Origin: Trinickia violacea
GTDB lineage: Bacteria; Pseudomonadota; Gammaproteobacteria; Burkholderiales; Burkholderiaceae
Reading direction: 5' to 3'
DNA length: 64,000 bases
NCBI RefSeq assembly: GCF_005280735.1
Contig: NZ_CP040077.1
Span: 1,860,001-1,924,000, forward strand
The notes under the pieces were generated by a model. It saw only the letters and a program-made list of their open reading frames with translations. It was not told the DNA's origin and ran no database searches. Position 1 is the stretch's first letter, and every line of letters starts with the position of its first letter. The position numbers were made by a program, and so were the translations under genes. Of the stretch, positions 1 to 9,357 are shown one piece after another.

Positions 1-886
1 CGAGCAGGAGGCTGCCGTCGAGCGCGTAGGGCACGATGTGCGCCCGCGCGACGCCGCCGCGGCACGCGCGCACCGAATGCTTCAGATAGAAGCCCGCGTC
101 GCCTTTCACTTCGCCGCTTTCATGCAGCTTGTACGCCTCGTCGAGCGACATTTCGGCGATCAGCTCGCTGTTCTCGTCCGTGAGGCCCTGGGTCTCGGTG
201 AGGAAGACGATCTTGTCGGCGCGCAGCGCGATCGCAGCGGCCGAGGCCACGTCTTCCATCGAGAGATTGAACGCCTCGCCCGTCGGCGAGAAACCGAGCG
301 GCGAGAGCAGCACGAGCTTGCCGCTCGCGAGCGACAGGCGGATCGATTCCGCGTCGATCTTGCGCACGAGGCCCGTGTGCTGGAAATCGACGCCGTCGAG
401 AATGCCGACCGGGCGCGCCGTCACGAAGTTGCCCGACACGACGCTGATGTGCGCGTGCGCCATCGGCGTGTTCGGCAAGCCCTGGCTGATCGCCGCTTCG
501 ATGTCGAGGCGCACTTCACCCGCGGCTTCCTTCGCGGATTCGAGCGCGCGCGCATCGGTGATCCGCATGCCGTGCGAGAACTCCGACTGCACGCCGTGCA
601 GGTTCATCTGTTCCTCGACCTGCGGGCGAGAGCCGTGCACGAGCACCATCTGGATGCCCATCGCCTGCAACAGCGCGATGTCGGACACGAGCGCATTGAG
701 CAAGCCCTCGTGCACGACTTCGCCGCCGAAGCCGACCACGAAGGTCTTGTTGCGGAACTTGTGAATGTAGGGAGCGACCGAACGCATCCAGTCGACGAAT
801 TGGGCGCGTTCGGCGAGCGTTTCCGCATCCGGCGAGGTGCTCGGAACGGGCTCGGGCGCAGAGATGAGGTCGGTTTGAGAATTCAT
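1..886 (-). CDS. argA: N-acetylglutamate synthase (amino-acid N-acetyltransferase), 3' end outside window
   Basis: Catalyses the first step of arginine synthesis, acetyl-CoA plus glutamate to N-acetylglutamate, in the cytoplasm. About 295 codons are visible from the ATG at 886. They cover the amino-acid-kinase-like regulatory domain: FVVGFGGEVVHEG near residue 45, LVHGSRPQVEEQ near residue 80, and the KIVFLTETQGLTDENSELI stretch near residue 235. The GNAT acetyltransferase domain should follow beyond the window edge, so it cannot be checked. The gene is divergent from hrpA with only 22 bases between the two start codons and no Shine-Dalgarno sequence, which suggests a leaderless mRNA. Acetylglutamate kinase (argB) is the main alternative, but the N-terminal extension before the kinase-like core and the motif order favour ArgA. 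Confidence 0.9.
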   Translation of the reverse strand, partial: MNSQTDLISAPEPVPSTSPDAETLAERAQFVDWMRSVAPYIHKFRNKTFVVGFGGEVVHEGLLNALVSDIALLQAMGIQMVLVHGSRPQVEEQMNLHGVQSEFSHGMRITDARALESAKEAAGEVRLDIEAAISQGLPNTPMAHAHISVVSGNFVTARPVGILDGVDFQHTGLVRKIDAESIRLSLASGKLVLLSPLGFSPTGEAFNLSMEDVASAAAIALRADKIVFLTETQGLTDENSELIAEMSLDEAYKLHESGEVKGDAGFYLKHSVRACRGGVARAHIVPYALDGSLLL

Positions 887-892
887 GCCGGG

Positions 893-900
893 ATTATAAT
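893..900. promoter_or_regulatory. Symmetric -10 element shared by argA and hrpA
   Basis: ATTATAAT is its own reverse complement, so it gives a consensus TATAAT hexamer on both strands. On the plus strand TATAAT ends 8 bases before the hrpA ATG; on the minus strand it ends 6 bases before the argA ATG. Transcription would start at or within a few bases of each start codon. No good -35 box is visible on either side. Promoter function is inferred. Confidence 0.6.
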
Positions 901-908
901 GCGCCCCC

Positions 909-3900
909 ATGTCGAATGTACCCAAAAAGCCTGCCGCGCCGAACACGAATCCGACGCGTGACGCGGCGCACGGCAAGCACCAGAAAAACGGTGGTGCGAG
1001 CGGCCCGCAGAGCGCGCGCGAAAAACCGAATCCGCAGCGTGCGAAGCAGCCGGGCGATGCAAGAGCGGCGGCCCGTCCGGCGCGCCGCGTCGAGCCCAAT
1101 CCCGTTCCACCGATCGAATTTCCCGAAGCGCTGCCGGTGTCCGCCCGGCGCGAGGAAATTGCGCGCGCGATCTCCGAGCATCAGGTCGTGATCGTCTCCG
1201 GCGAGACGGGCTCGGGCAAGACCACCCAGCTGCCGAAAATCTGCCTCGCGCTCGGGCGCGGGCTCGGCGCGGGCGGCACGGGCTTGATCGGCCACACGCA
1301 GCCGCGCCGGATCGCGGCATCGGCCACCGGCCGCCGCATCGCCGAGGAACTCGGTACGCCGTTCGGCGAAGTGGTCGGCTACAAGGTGCGCTTCACCGAC
1401 AACCTCGCCCCGGGTGCCTCCGTCAAGCTGATGACCGACGGCATCCTGCTCGCCGAAACGCAGACCGATCCGCTGTTGCGCGCGTATGACACGCTCATCA
1501 TCGACGAAGCGCACGAGCGCAGCCTGAACATCGATTTTCTGCTCGGGTATCTGAAGGAGATCTTGCCGAGGCGGCCCGATCTGAAGCTGATCGTGACGTC
1601 GGCGACCATCGACGCCGATCGCTTCGCGCGCCATTTCGGCACCGAAGCGAAACCCGCACCCGTGATCGAGGTCAGCGGACGGCTCTATCCGGTCGAGGTG
1701 CGCTACCGCGCGATTCAAGAAGACAGCCCGGCGGTGAAGGCGGCCGAAGGCACGTCCGGCCGCGACCGCCAGAAAAGCGCGCGCGAAGCGGACCGCGACC
1801 TGATGGATGCCATCGTCGACGCGGTCGACGAGCTGTGCCGCGAAGGCTCGGGCGACGTGCTCGTGTTCCTGCCGGGCGAGCGCGAGATCCGCGACGCCGC
1901 CGAAGCCCTGCGCAAGCACCATCCGCCGCACACCGAGATCCTGCCGCTGTTCGCGCGCTTGTCCGCGGCGGAGCAGGAGCGCGTGTTCAAGGCGTCGAAC
2001 GCGCGGCGCATCGTGCTCGCGACCAACGTCGCCGAAACGTCGCTCACTGTGCCGGGCATCCGCTATGTCGTCGATACGGGGCTCGCACGCGTGAAGCGCT
2101 ACTCGTATCGGAACAAAGTCGAGCAGCTGCAGGTCGAGCCGATCTCGCAGGCGGCGGCGAACCAGCGGGCAGGGCGCTGCGGCCGGGTGGCCGATGGCGT
2201 CTGCATTCGTCTGTATGAAGAGACCGATTTCCAGACGCGCACGCGCTTCACCGATCCGGAGATTCTGCGTTCGTCGCTCGCATCGGTGATTCTTCGCATG
2301 AAATCGCTGCATTTGACAGCGATCGAAACGTTTCCATTCATCGAGCCGCCGCCGGGCCGCGCGATCGCCGACGGCTACCAGCTGCTGAACGAACTCGGCG
2401 CCGTCGACGACGATAACGAACTGACGCCGCTCGGCCGCGAGCTCGCACGCCTGCCGCTCGATCCGCGCGTGGGCCGGATGATTCTCGCGGCGCGCGATCA
2501 GGGCTCGCTCGCCGAGGTGCTGATCATCGCGAGCGCGTTGTCGGTGCAAGATCCACGCGACCGTCCGATCGAAGCGCAGGAACAGGCCGACCAGGCGCAC
2601 AAGCGCTTCGCCGACGACCGCTCCGAATTTCTGCAGTGGCTCAAGATCTGGAAGTGGTTCGAGGAAGCGGTCGCGCACAAGAAGTCGAATCGGCAACTGA
2701 CCGACGCGTGCCGCGCGAACTTCCTGTCGCATCTGCGCTTGCGCGAATGGCGCGACGTGCATTCGCAATTGCTGACGGTCGTGCGCGAACACGGCTGGCG
2801 TCTCTCGGAGGCGGAAGCCACCTTCGAGCAGATCCATTTGGCGCTCTTGACCGGCCTGCTCGGCAACCTCGGCCTCAAAGCCGACGACGAGCCGCACTAT
2901 CTCGGCGCGCGCGGTATCAAGTTCTTCCTGTGGCCAGGATCGTCGCTCGTGAAGAAGGCGGGGCGCTGGGTGATGGCGTCCGAGCTGGTCGAAACGAGCC
3001 GCCTGTACGCGCGCTGTCTCGCCAAGATCGAGCCCGAGTGGATCGAGAAGGTCGGCGCGCATCTGCTCAAGAAATCGCTTTCCGAGCCGCATTGGGAAAA
3101 GCGCGCGGCTCAGGTGACCGCCTACGAGCGCGCGGTGCTGTACGGGCTGCCGGTCTATCACCGGCGGCGCGTCGCGTTCGGCAAGGAGGACCCGCGGCGC
3201 GCGCGCGAGCTGTTCATTCGCGGCGCGCTTGTCGAAGGCGAGTTCGACACGAAGCTCGCGTTCTTCGCGCACAACCGCAAGCTGCTCGCCGACATCGAGC
3301 AGCTCGAGCACAAGTCGCGCCGCCAGGACGTGCTCGTCGACGACGAATTGATCTTCGCGTTCTACGACCAGGCGTTGCCGCAGGGCATCTATACCGGCGC
3401 GGCGTTCGAGCGCTGGTATCGCGACGAAGTGAAAAAGAGCGGCCAGCCCGAGGACAAGCCGCGCCTCCTGTATTTGTCGCGCGACGATCTGATGCGCCAC
3501 GAAGCGGCCGGCGTCACGACCGACTTGTTCCCGAAGCGCATGACGATGGCCGGCGTCGAAATGGGGCTGACGTACCACTTCGAGCCGGGCTCGCCGCGCG
3601 ACGGCGTGACGCTCGCAGTGCCGCTCTTCGCGCTGAACCAGGTCGACGCGCGCCGCGCCGAATGGCTCGTGCCGGGCATGGTCAAGGAAAAGACGCAGTT
3701 GCTGCTGAAGTCGCTGCCGCAGAAGCTGCGCCGCCATTGCGTGCCGCTGCCCGAGTACGCGGCCGGTTTTGTCGACCGCGCGGGCGGCGAGCGCTTTGGC
3801 GTGGGCGGCCTGGTCGAAGCGCTGATCGTCGACGTCCGCGAGACCACGCAAGTCGCGATGAAGCAGTCCGACTTCAAGCTCGAGACCCTGCCCGCGCACT

Positions 3901-5051
3901 TGTTCATGAACTTCAAGGTCATCGACGAGCATGGCCGGCAGCTCGCGATGGGGCGCAATCTCGCGCAACTGCGCGCGGAATTGGGCGGCGAAGCGCAGCG
4001 GCATTTCCAGAAGCTTGCAGCGGGGGTGACGCTGGGCGGTGGCGCCGCGCCGAGCGCCGGCCGTGGAGAAGGGTCGCGCGGCGTGGACCGGGGCGGCCAA
4101 CACGAGACCGCCGGAAAGCCTGCGGCGCAAACGCCTGCGTCGGCAGGCGGCTCGCGTGCCGCGCACGGAGCCACGCAAGAGGCAGCACCCGCTACTGCGC
4201 TCTACGACAACCTGACCACCTGGAATTTCGGCAAGCTCCCCGAGCTGCTCGAAATCCGCCGCGGTGGACAGACGCTCTTCGGCTACCCCGCGCTCGTCGA
4301 CCGCACGACGCACTGCGACGTCGAAGTGTTCGATTCGCCGGAGGAGGCGGCGCGGATTCACCGCGCGGGCCTGCGGCGTTTGTTCGCGCTGCAGTTGCGC
4401 GAGCCGATCAAGTACCTGGAGAAGAACCTGCCGGGCCTGCGCGAGATGGCGATGCAGTTCATGCCGCTCGGCACGCAGGAGGAATTGCGCGATCAGCTGA
4501 TCGACACCGCGCTCGACCGCGCCTGCCTGCAAGACCCGCTTCCCGACGACGACGCGAGCTTCCACGCGCGCCGCGACGAAGGCAAGAGCCGCCTGAACCT
4601 GCTCGCGCAGGAGATCGCGCGGCTCGTCGGGCAGATCCTCGCGGACTATGCGGCGGCGGCGAAAAAGCTCGTGCAGGCGAAGCCGTTCGCGGCCGCCTAC
4701 ACGGACCTTCAGAGCCAGTTGAACGCCCTGATCGGCAAGCGCTTCGTGCTCGATACGCCCTATGCGCAGCTCGCGCATTTCCCGCGCTATTTGAAGGGCA
4801 TCGCGCTGCGCGTCGACAAGCTCAAGGCCGATCCCGCGCGCGACACGCGTCAAGCGGCCGAGCTGCTGCCGCTCGTGCAGCACTACCAGCGCGCTTTGTC
4901 GCAGCGCGGCGGGGTGCCCGACCCGCGCCTCGCGGAATTCCGCTGGCTCCTCGAAGAACTGCGAATTTCGCTCTTCGCACAGGAGCTGCGCACGCCCATG
5001 CCGGTATCGATCAAACGCCTCCACAAGGTGTGGGAGTCGATGCAGCGGTAA
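909..5051 (+). CDS. hrpA: ATP-dependent RNA helicase HrpA (DEAH box)
   Basis: A DEAH-box helicase of 1380 residues, close to the usual size of about 1300. HrpA proteins act on RNA and on stalled ribosomes. Walker A GETGSGKT lies at about 98-105, DEAH at 199-202, SATI near 235 and QRAGRCGR near 420. The helicase-associated and OB-fold regions follow, and the long C-terminal HrpA-specific domain fills the second half. The first 70 residues are a basic, disordered tail. An Ala/Gly/Ser-rich linker of about 55 residues (around 1040-1100) interrupts the C-terminal domain and looks like lineage-specific low complexity. The ATG at 909 has no Shine-Dalgarno and sits 8 bases after a -10 hexamer, so a leaderless message is likely. 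Confidence 0.95.
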   Translation: MSNVPKKPAAPNTNPTRDAAHGKHQKNGGASGPQSAREKPNPQRAKQPGDARAAARPARRVEPNPVPPIEFPEALPVSARREEIARAISEHQVVIVSGETGSGKTTQLPKICLALGRGLGAGGTGLIGHTQPRRIAASATGRRIAEELGTPFGEVVGYKVRFTDNLAPGASVKLMTDGILLAETQTDPLLRAYDTLIIDEAHERSLNIDFLLGYLKEILPRRPDLKLIVTSATIDADRFARHFGTEAKPAPVIEVSGRLYPVEVRYRAIQEDSPAVKAAEGTSGRDRQKSAREADRDLMDAIVDAVDELCREGSGDVLVFLPGEREIRDAAEALRKHHPPHTEILPLFARLSAAEQERVFKASNARRIVLATNVAETSLTVPGIRYVVDTGLARVKRYSYRNKVEQLQVEPISQAAANQRAGRCGRVADGVCIRLYEETDFQTRTRFTDPEILRSSLASVILRMKSLHLTAIETFPFIEPPPGRAIADGYQLLNELGAVDDDNELTPLGRELARLPLDPRVGRMILAARDQGSLAEVLIIASALSVQDPRDRPIEAQEQADQAHKRFADDRSEFLQWLKIWKWFEEAVAHKKSNRQLTDACRANFLSHLRLREWRDVHSQLLTVVREHGWRLSEAEATFEQIHLALLTGLLGNLGLKADDEPHYLGARGIKFFLWPGSSLVKKAGRWVMASELVETSRLYARCLAKIEPEWIEKVGAHLLKKSLSEPHWEKRAAQVTAYERAVLYGLPVYHRRRVAFGKEDPRRARELFIRGALVEGEFDTKLAFFAHNRKLLADIEQLEHKSRRQDVLVDDELIFAFYDQALPQGIYTGAAFERWYRDEVKKSGQPEDKPRLLYLSRDDLMRHEAAGVTTDLFPKRMTMAGVEMGLTYHFEPGSPRDGVTLAVPLFALNQVDARRAEWLVPGMVKEKTQLLLKSLPQKLRRHCVPLPEYAAGFVDRAGGERFGVGGLVEALIVDVRETTQVAMKQSDFKLETLPAHLFMNFKVIDEHGRQLAMGRNLAQLRAELGGEAQRHFQKLAAGVTLGGGAAPSAGRGEGSRGVDRGGQHETAGKPAAQTPASAGGSRAAHGATQEAAPATALYDNLTTWNFGKLPELLEIRRGGQTLFGYPALVDRTTHCDVEVFDSPEEAARIHRAGLRRLFALQLREPIKYLEKNLPGLREMAMQFMPLGTQEELRDQLIDTALDRACLQDPLPDDDASFHARRDEGKSRLNLLAQEIARLVGQILADYAAAAKKLVQAKPFAAAYTDLQSQLNALIGKRFVLDTPYAQLAHFPRYLKGIALRVDKLKADPARDTRQAAELLPLVQHYQRALSQRGGVPDPRLAEFRWLLEELRISLFAQELRTPMPVSIKRLHKVWESMQR

Positions 5052-5199
5052 GGCTTCCTAACGCGCAAACAGCCGCCGTCCATTTCCGCCAAAACCGTGT
5101 CAAACCGGCGTTTGCAGACCGAATTTGTGCTGACGTAAGTCAACCGGAAGCGCTGGTAAACGTTCTAGAATGGCGGCTGCAATTTTCTCGTAGGTTGAT

Positions 5200-6222
5200 A
5201 TGCGCAAATTTTTCCTCGCCGGCTTGAACGGCACCGCCGGCGCTTTCGCGGCGGGTGTGGCACTGGCGGCAGCGGCGGGCGTGTATTCCACCGCCGTGCA
5301 CGCGAACAACGTCATCGTGCTCAATTCCGGCGAAGCCACGCTGTCGCTGATCGATCAGACGACCCACAAAGTGGTCGCCACCGTGCCGACCGGCAAGGAA
5401 CCGCATCACCTGATGGCGACACCCGACAATGCGTCGCTGATCGTCGCCAACTCCGTTTCGAACAACCTGATGTTCGTCGACCCGAAAACGGGCAAGACGC
5501 AACGCTGGCTCGAAAACATCGAAGATCCCTACCAGCTCGGTTTCTCGCCGGACCATAAATGGTTCGTGACCACGGGCCTGCGTCTCGATCGTCTCGACAT
5601 CTACCGCTACGACGGCCACGATCCGGTGCTCGTCAAGCGCCTGCCGCTCGAAGTGATGCCGAGCCACATGGCGTTTTCGAGCGACAGCAAGACGGTGTTC
5701 GTCACGCTGCAGGTGTCGGGCGAACTCGCTGCCGTCGATCTGCCGACGCAAACGGTCAAATGGAAGACGAAGGTGGGCAAGGTGCCGGCCGGCTTGTGGA
5801 TGACGCCGGGCGACAAATACCTGCTCGTCGGCATGACGGGCGCCGACTACGTGGCGGTGGTCGACTGGCGCAATCAAAAGGTCGTGAAGACGATTCAGAC
5901 CGGCAACGGCGCGCACAACTTCCGCTCGCTCGACGACGGCCGGCACGTCGCGGTCAGCAATCGTGTCGCGAGCACGATCAGCATCATCGACGAAGAGACG
6001 CTCACTAACGTGGGCGACATCACCGGCCTCTTGCCCGGCCCCGACGACATGGAGCTGACCGCCGACAAGAAGTATCTGTGGGTGACGTTCCGCTTCGCGA
6101 AGAAGGTCGGCATCATCGATCTCGCGTCGCGCAAGCTGATCGAGACCATTCCGGTCGGGCGCTCGCCGCACGGGATCTACTTCTTCGACCGCGCGCCGGT
6201 AACGGCCGCGAATGGCGCCTAA
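5200..6222 (+). CDS. Exported YVTN-type beta-propeller protein
   Basis: 340 residues starting with a signal peptide (MRKFFLAGLNGTAG then an Ala-rich core, likely cleaved after AVHA near residue 36). The rest is a series of roughly 40-residue blades with repeats such as VVATVPTGKEPHHL, RKLIETIPVGRSPHGI and DNASLIVANSVSNNLM. This is the YVTN or cytochrome-d1-like beta-propeller family. It is presumably periplasmic; no heme-binding CXXCH and no catalytic signature is seen, so the ligand is unknown. The sterol-desaturase-family gene starts 59 bases downstream on the same strand and may be co-transcribed. Confidence 0.85.
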   Translation: MRKFFLAGLNGTAGAFAAGVALAAAAGVYSTAVHANNVIVLNSGEATLSLIDQTTHKVVATVPTGKEPHHLMATPDNASLIVANSVSNNLMFVDPKTGKTQRWLENIEDPYQLGFSPDHKWFVTTGLRLDRLDIYRYDGHDPVLVKRLPLEVMPSHMAFSSDSKTVFVTLQVSGELAAVDLPTQTVKWKTKVGKVPAGLWMTPGDKYLLVGMTGADYVAVVDWRNQKVVKTIQTGNGAHNFRSLDDGRHVAVSNRVASTISIIDEETLTNVGDITGLLPGPDDMELTADKKYLWVTFRFAKKVGIIDLASRKLIETIPVGRSPHGIYFFDRAPVTAANGA

Positions 6223-6281
6223 GCGTGCCGCTGGGCGCGTGACCCCGCATTAGCAACCGGACCCAAGCTCAGGCACCGCAC

Positions 6282-7265
6282 ATGTTCCATCTGATCGTCT
6301 CGTCTCTCGACAGCTTCGTCTCGGCGGTGCAGACGCTGCTCTACGTCGACGTCGTCCAGCCGCTGCTCTTCAAGTTCAACTGGATGGACTATGACGAGGA
6401 CACCTACGACCAGCTCTACTGGGTGATCGTCGGCGTGCTCACGATCGTGGCGACGTACGCGGTGCTGCGGCCGCTCGAAGCGCTCATGCCGGTGGAGAAG
6501 TGGAAGGATCGCAAAGCCGTGCGCGTCGACGTGCTGTACACGTTCATCATGAAGCTCGGGTTTTTCAACCTGTTCTTCTTCTTCGCGTTCCGGCCGATTT
6601 TCGACAACTTCCAAGCGTGGCTGCGCTTCAAGAACATCTCGAACATCGACCTCGACAACCTGTGGCCCGGCGTCACCTCGCAGCCATGGGTCACGTTCGT
6701 GATCTATCTGGTCGTGCTCGATTTCGCGGGCTATTGGTACCACCGCTGGGAGCATCGTTTCGGCGTCTGGTGGGAGCTGCACGCGGTGCATCACAGCCAG
6801 CGGCAGATGTCGCTCTGGTGCGACGATCGCAACCATATGCTCGACAACGTGATTCAGGCGGCATTCTTCGCTGCGATCGCGCTCGCGATCGGCGTGCCGC
6901 CGGCGCAGTTCGTCGTGCTCACGGCGCTCACCAACTTCGCGCAGAGCATTCAGCACGCCAACGCGAAGCTCAACTACGGGTGGCTGCTCGAGCGGCTGAT
7001 TGTGAGCCCGACGTTCCATCGCCGGCATCACGCGGTCGGCTACGGGCACGAAGGCACGAAGTACGGGTGCAACTTCGGCGTGCTGTTCCCGTGGTGGGAC
7101 ATGCTGTTCAAGACCGCGTCGTGGAATCGCGCGGTCGAGCCGACCGGGATTCGCCAGCAGTACGAGGGCGAGTCGTACGGCGAAGGATTCTGGTCGCAGC
7201 ACTGGCTCGCGTTCGTGCGCATCGCGCGGCGTTTGTCGCCGAAGAAGGGCGCGTCCGCGGCTTAA
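6282..7265 (+). CDS. Sterol desaturase / fatty acid hydroxylase family membrane protein
   Basis: 327 residues with several hydrophobic segments and the three histidine clusters of the di-iron hydroxylase superfamily: HRWEH near 150, HAVHHSQ near 168 and FHRRHHAVG near 245. Such enzymes hydroxylate or desaturate lipid chains in the inner membrane using O2. The exact substrate cannot be read from sequence. The gene follows the beta-propeller gene closely and ends before a clear terminator hairpin, so the two look like a small operon. The N-terminal 60 residues contain a long hydrophobic stretch (YWVIVGVLTIVATYAVL). Confidence 0.88.
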   Translation: MFHLIVSSLDSFVSAVQTLLYVDVVQPLLFKFNWMDYDEDTYDQLYWVIVGVLTIVATYAVLRPLEALMPVEKWKDRKAVRVDVLYTFIMKLGFFNLFFFFAFRPIFDNFQAWLRFKNISNIDLDNLWPGVTSQPWVTFVIYLVVLDFAGYWYHRWEHRFGVWWELHAVHHSQRQMSLWCDDRNHMLDNVIQAAFFAAIALAIGVPPAQFVVLTALTNFAQSIQHANAKLNYGWLLERLIVSPTFHRRHHAVGYGHEGTKYGCNFGVLFPWWDMLFKTASWNRAVEPTGIRQQYEGESYGEGFWSQHWLAFVRIARRLSPKKGASAA

Positions 7266-7412
7266 AGATACAAGGCTCCGCTTCGGCTGGCTCGAACTCG
7301 GGCGACGCGCGTAGGCGCCGCGGCCTCCTGGTCTTCGCGCTTATCTTCACGCTCATTTTCACGAGCTCTCGGCGAACTTTCGTTCGCCTTTCCCATCATT
7401 CACCTGGATGAG

Positions 7413-7446
7413 CCACTCTTAGCGGTTACGCTTAGAGTGGTTTATT
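7413..7446 (+). terminator. Rho-independent terminator after the desaturase-family gene
   Basis: Arm CCACTCTTAGCG at 7413-7424, loop GTTA, return arm at 7429-7440 with one mismatch, followed by a T-rich run. It lies 150 bases after the desaturase stop and before the EI24 gene. Confidence 0.7.
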
Positions 7447-7498
7447 CTGTCCGCGCAACTCGGGTCGTTCTCTTTTCTCCACTTTCAAACTGGCTCGC

Positions 7499-8323
7499 AT
7501 GAATGATTTGCTGCGCTCGTTCGGCCGGGCGCTCGCGAGTGTGCTGCACCCGCGCATGCTCTTCCTGACCTTCGTGCCGTTTGCCGTGGCCGCGGTCGTC
7601 TGGGGCGTCGTTCTGTGGTTTTCGTGGCAGACGCTCGTCGATTCGACCCACGCTTGGCTCGACGGCTGGACGCTGACGAACACGCTCTACAAAGTTTTCG
7701 ATTGGGTCGGCTTCTCCGCGCTTCACACCGTGATCGCGCCGTTCCTCGTGATCGCGGCGGCGATTCCGCTGATCGTCGTGAGCGTGCTGCTGCTGATCGC
7801 GATGCTGTCGATGCCCGCCGTGATCCGCTACTTGTCGTTGCGGCAGTTCGCGGGTCTCGAGCAGCGCCGCGGCGGAGGCTGGTTCGGCAGCCTCGTGCAC
7901 GCGCTCGTGACGACGCTGGTGTGTCTCGTGCTGCTCGTGATCACGCTGCCGCTGTGGCTGATTCCGCCGTTCTTCGCGTTGATCCCGCCGCTCCTGTGGG
8001 GCTGGCTCACTTACCGCGTGATGACCTACGACGCGCTCGCGCTGCACGCGAGCCGCGAAGAGCGGCGCGAGCTCGTGCGGCGCCACCGTCTGCCGCTCTT
8101 GATGATCGGCATCGCGAGCGGCCTGCTCAGCTCGCTGCCGACACTCTTGTGGGCGTCGTCGGTATGGCTCATCGTGCTGTTTCCGGTCGTCACCGCGGCG
8201 ACGATCTGGATCTACTCGTTCATTCTGGTGTTTTCGGCGTTATGGTTCGGCTATTACTGCTTGCGCGCGCTGCAGCGGTTGCGGGCCGAGCAGGCCGACG
8301 TTCACGGCGAGCGCCTGGCTTGA
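7499..8323 (+). CDS. EI24 domain-containing inner-membrane protein
   Basis: 274 residues with about five to six hydrophobic segments (around 22-45, 80-105, 135-165, 200-220 and 222-250). The pattern and the start MNDLLRSFGRALASVLHPRM match the bacterial EI24/CysZ-like family common in Burkholderia. Bacterial members include the sulfate transporter CysZ, but the residues here do not settle whether this one carries sulfate. The CinA-like gene starts 34 bases downstream, so they are probably co-transcribed. No Shine-Dalgarno is obvious before the ATG. Confidence 0.8.
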   Translation: MNDLLRSFGRALASVLHPRMLFLTFVPFAVAAVVWGVVLWFSWQTLVDSTHAWLDGWTLTNTLYKVFDWVGFSALHTVIAPFLVIAAAIPLIVVSVLLLIAMLSMPAVIRYLSLRQFAGLEQRRGGGWFGSLVHALVTTLVCLVLLVITLPLWLIPPFFALIPPLLWGWLTYRVMTYDALALHASREERRELVRRHRLPLLMIGIASGLLSSLPTLLWASSVWLIVLFPVVTAATIWIYSFILVFSALWFGYYCLRALQRLRAEQADVHGERLA

Positions 8324-8356
8324 GGGCTGGCGCGCGTCATTACTCGCGAGGCGGTT

Positions 8357-9184
8357 ATGGCATTTGGCGTCATCATCATCGGCGATGAAATCCTGTCGGG
8401 CAGACGCACCGACAAGCATCTGCAGAAAGTCATCGAGCTTCTGACGGCGCGCGGTCTGTCGCTTGCGTGGGCCGAATACATCGGCGACGAACCCGAGCGC
8501 ATCACGGCGACGCTGCGCCGTTCGTTCGCGTCGGGCGATATCGTGTTCTCGACGGGCGGCATCGGCGCTACGCCCGACGACCACACGCGCCAATGCGCGG
8601 CCGCCGCGCTCGACGTGCCGCTCGAGCTGCATCCCGAGGCCGCCGAGCTGATCCGCGAACGGATTCGCGACATGCACCCGGCGGGCTCGCCGCACCCGGT
8701 CGACCTGAATTTGCCGGAGAACCAGCATCGCCTGAACATGGGTGTCTTTCCGCGCGGCGCGTCGATCATCCCGAACGGCTACAACAAGATTCCCGGCTTT
8801 TCAGTCGGCGACCATCACTTCATGCCGGGTTTCCCGGTGATGGCGTGGCCGATGATCGAATGGGTGCTGGATACCAAGTACGCGGACCTGCATCACCAGA
8901 CGCCGCACGCGGAGCGTTCGCTATTCGTGTTCGAGCTGCCGGAATCGACGCTCACGCCGCTCATGGAAAAGATCGAAGCCGACTTTCCGGGCGTGCGCGT
9001 GTTCAGCTTGCCGAGCGTCGGCGATGCGGAGAGGGGCGGGGTGTTTGCGCGCCGCCATATCGATCTCGGCGTAAAGGGCGAGCCCGAGGCGGTGGCGGCG
9101 GCGTTTGTGAAGCTGCGCGAGGGCGTGCACCTGCTCGGCGGGGACATCGTCGAGGCGGACACGCTGCAAGGCAAGCCGGCCTGA
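8357..9184 (+). CDS. CinA-like molybdopterin-binding domain protein
   Basis: 275 residues. The N-terminal 170 residues are a MoaB/Mog/CinA fold: GVIIIGDEILSGRRTDKH at 4-21 and FSTGGIGATPDDHTRQ near 62-77. The remaining part has the CinA-type extension with LPESTLTPLMEKIEADFPGVRVFSLPS. It lacks the C-terminal nicotinamide-nucleotide amidase domain of full CinA. The family is often annotated as competence/damage-inducible protein A; the role of this short form is not established. A GAGGCGG ribosome site precedes the ATG by 3 bases. It converges with the rhodanese gene. Confidence 0.88.
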   Translation: MAFGVIIIGDEILSGRRTDKHLQKVIELLTARGLSLAWAEYIGDEPERITATLRRSFASGDIVFSTGGIGATPDDHTRQCAAAALDVPLELHPEAAELIRERIRDMHPAGSPHPVDLNLPENQHRLNMGVFPRGASIIPNGYNKIPGFSVGDHHFMPGFPVMAWPMIEWVLDTKYADLHHQTPHAERSLFVFELPESTLTPLMEKIEADFPGVRVFSLPSVGDAERGGVFARRHIDLGVKGEPEAVAAAFVKLREGVHLLGGDIVEADTLQGKPA

Positions 9185-9357
9185 GCGGGCACGGCATCAT
9201 CTTCCTGTCATATCCCGCGCCGACGATGCTTTGTCGGCGTCGCCGGCGAGCCGCGTGGTTCGCCCGGCTTGCCAAGCAGAGCGGTGGGTACAGCACGCTT
9301 GCGCGCTAGTTGCTCAGGCGCTGCCCCGATGCCGCTCAGTTGCCGCCCGGTCGCCAC

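Noticed and set aside
894..5024. 1376-codon open frame on the minus strand opposite hrpA
   Set aside because: Shadow frame of a GC-rich gene: composition is Arg/Leu/Ala-rich without domains, while the plus strand shows full helicase motifs.
9218..9239. Hairpin CGCCGAC / GTCGGCG after the CinA-like gene
   Set aside because: Only 7-base arms with an 8-base loop and no T-run; such hairpins are common by chance in GC-rich DNA.
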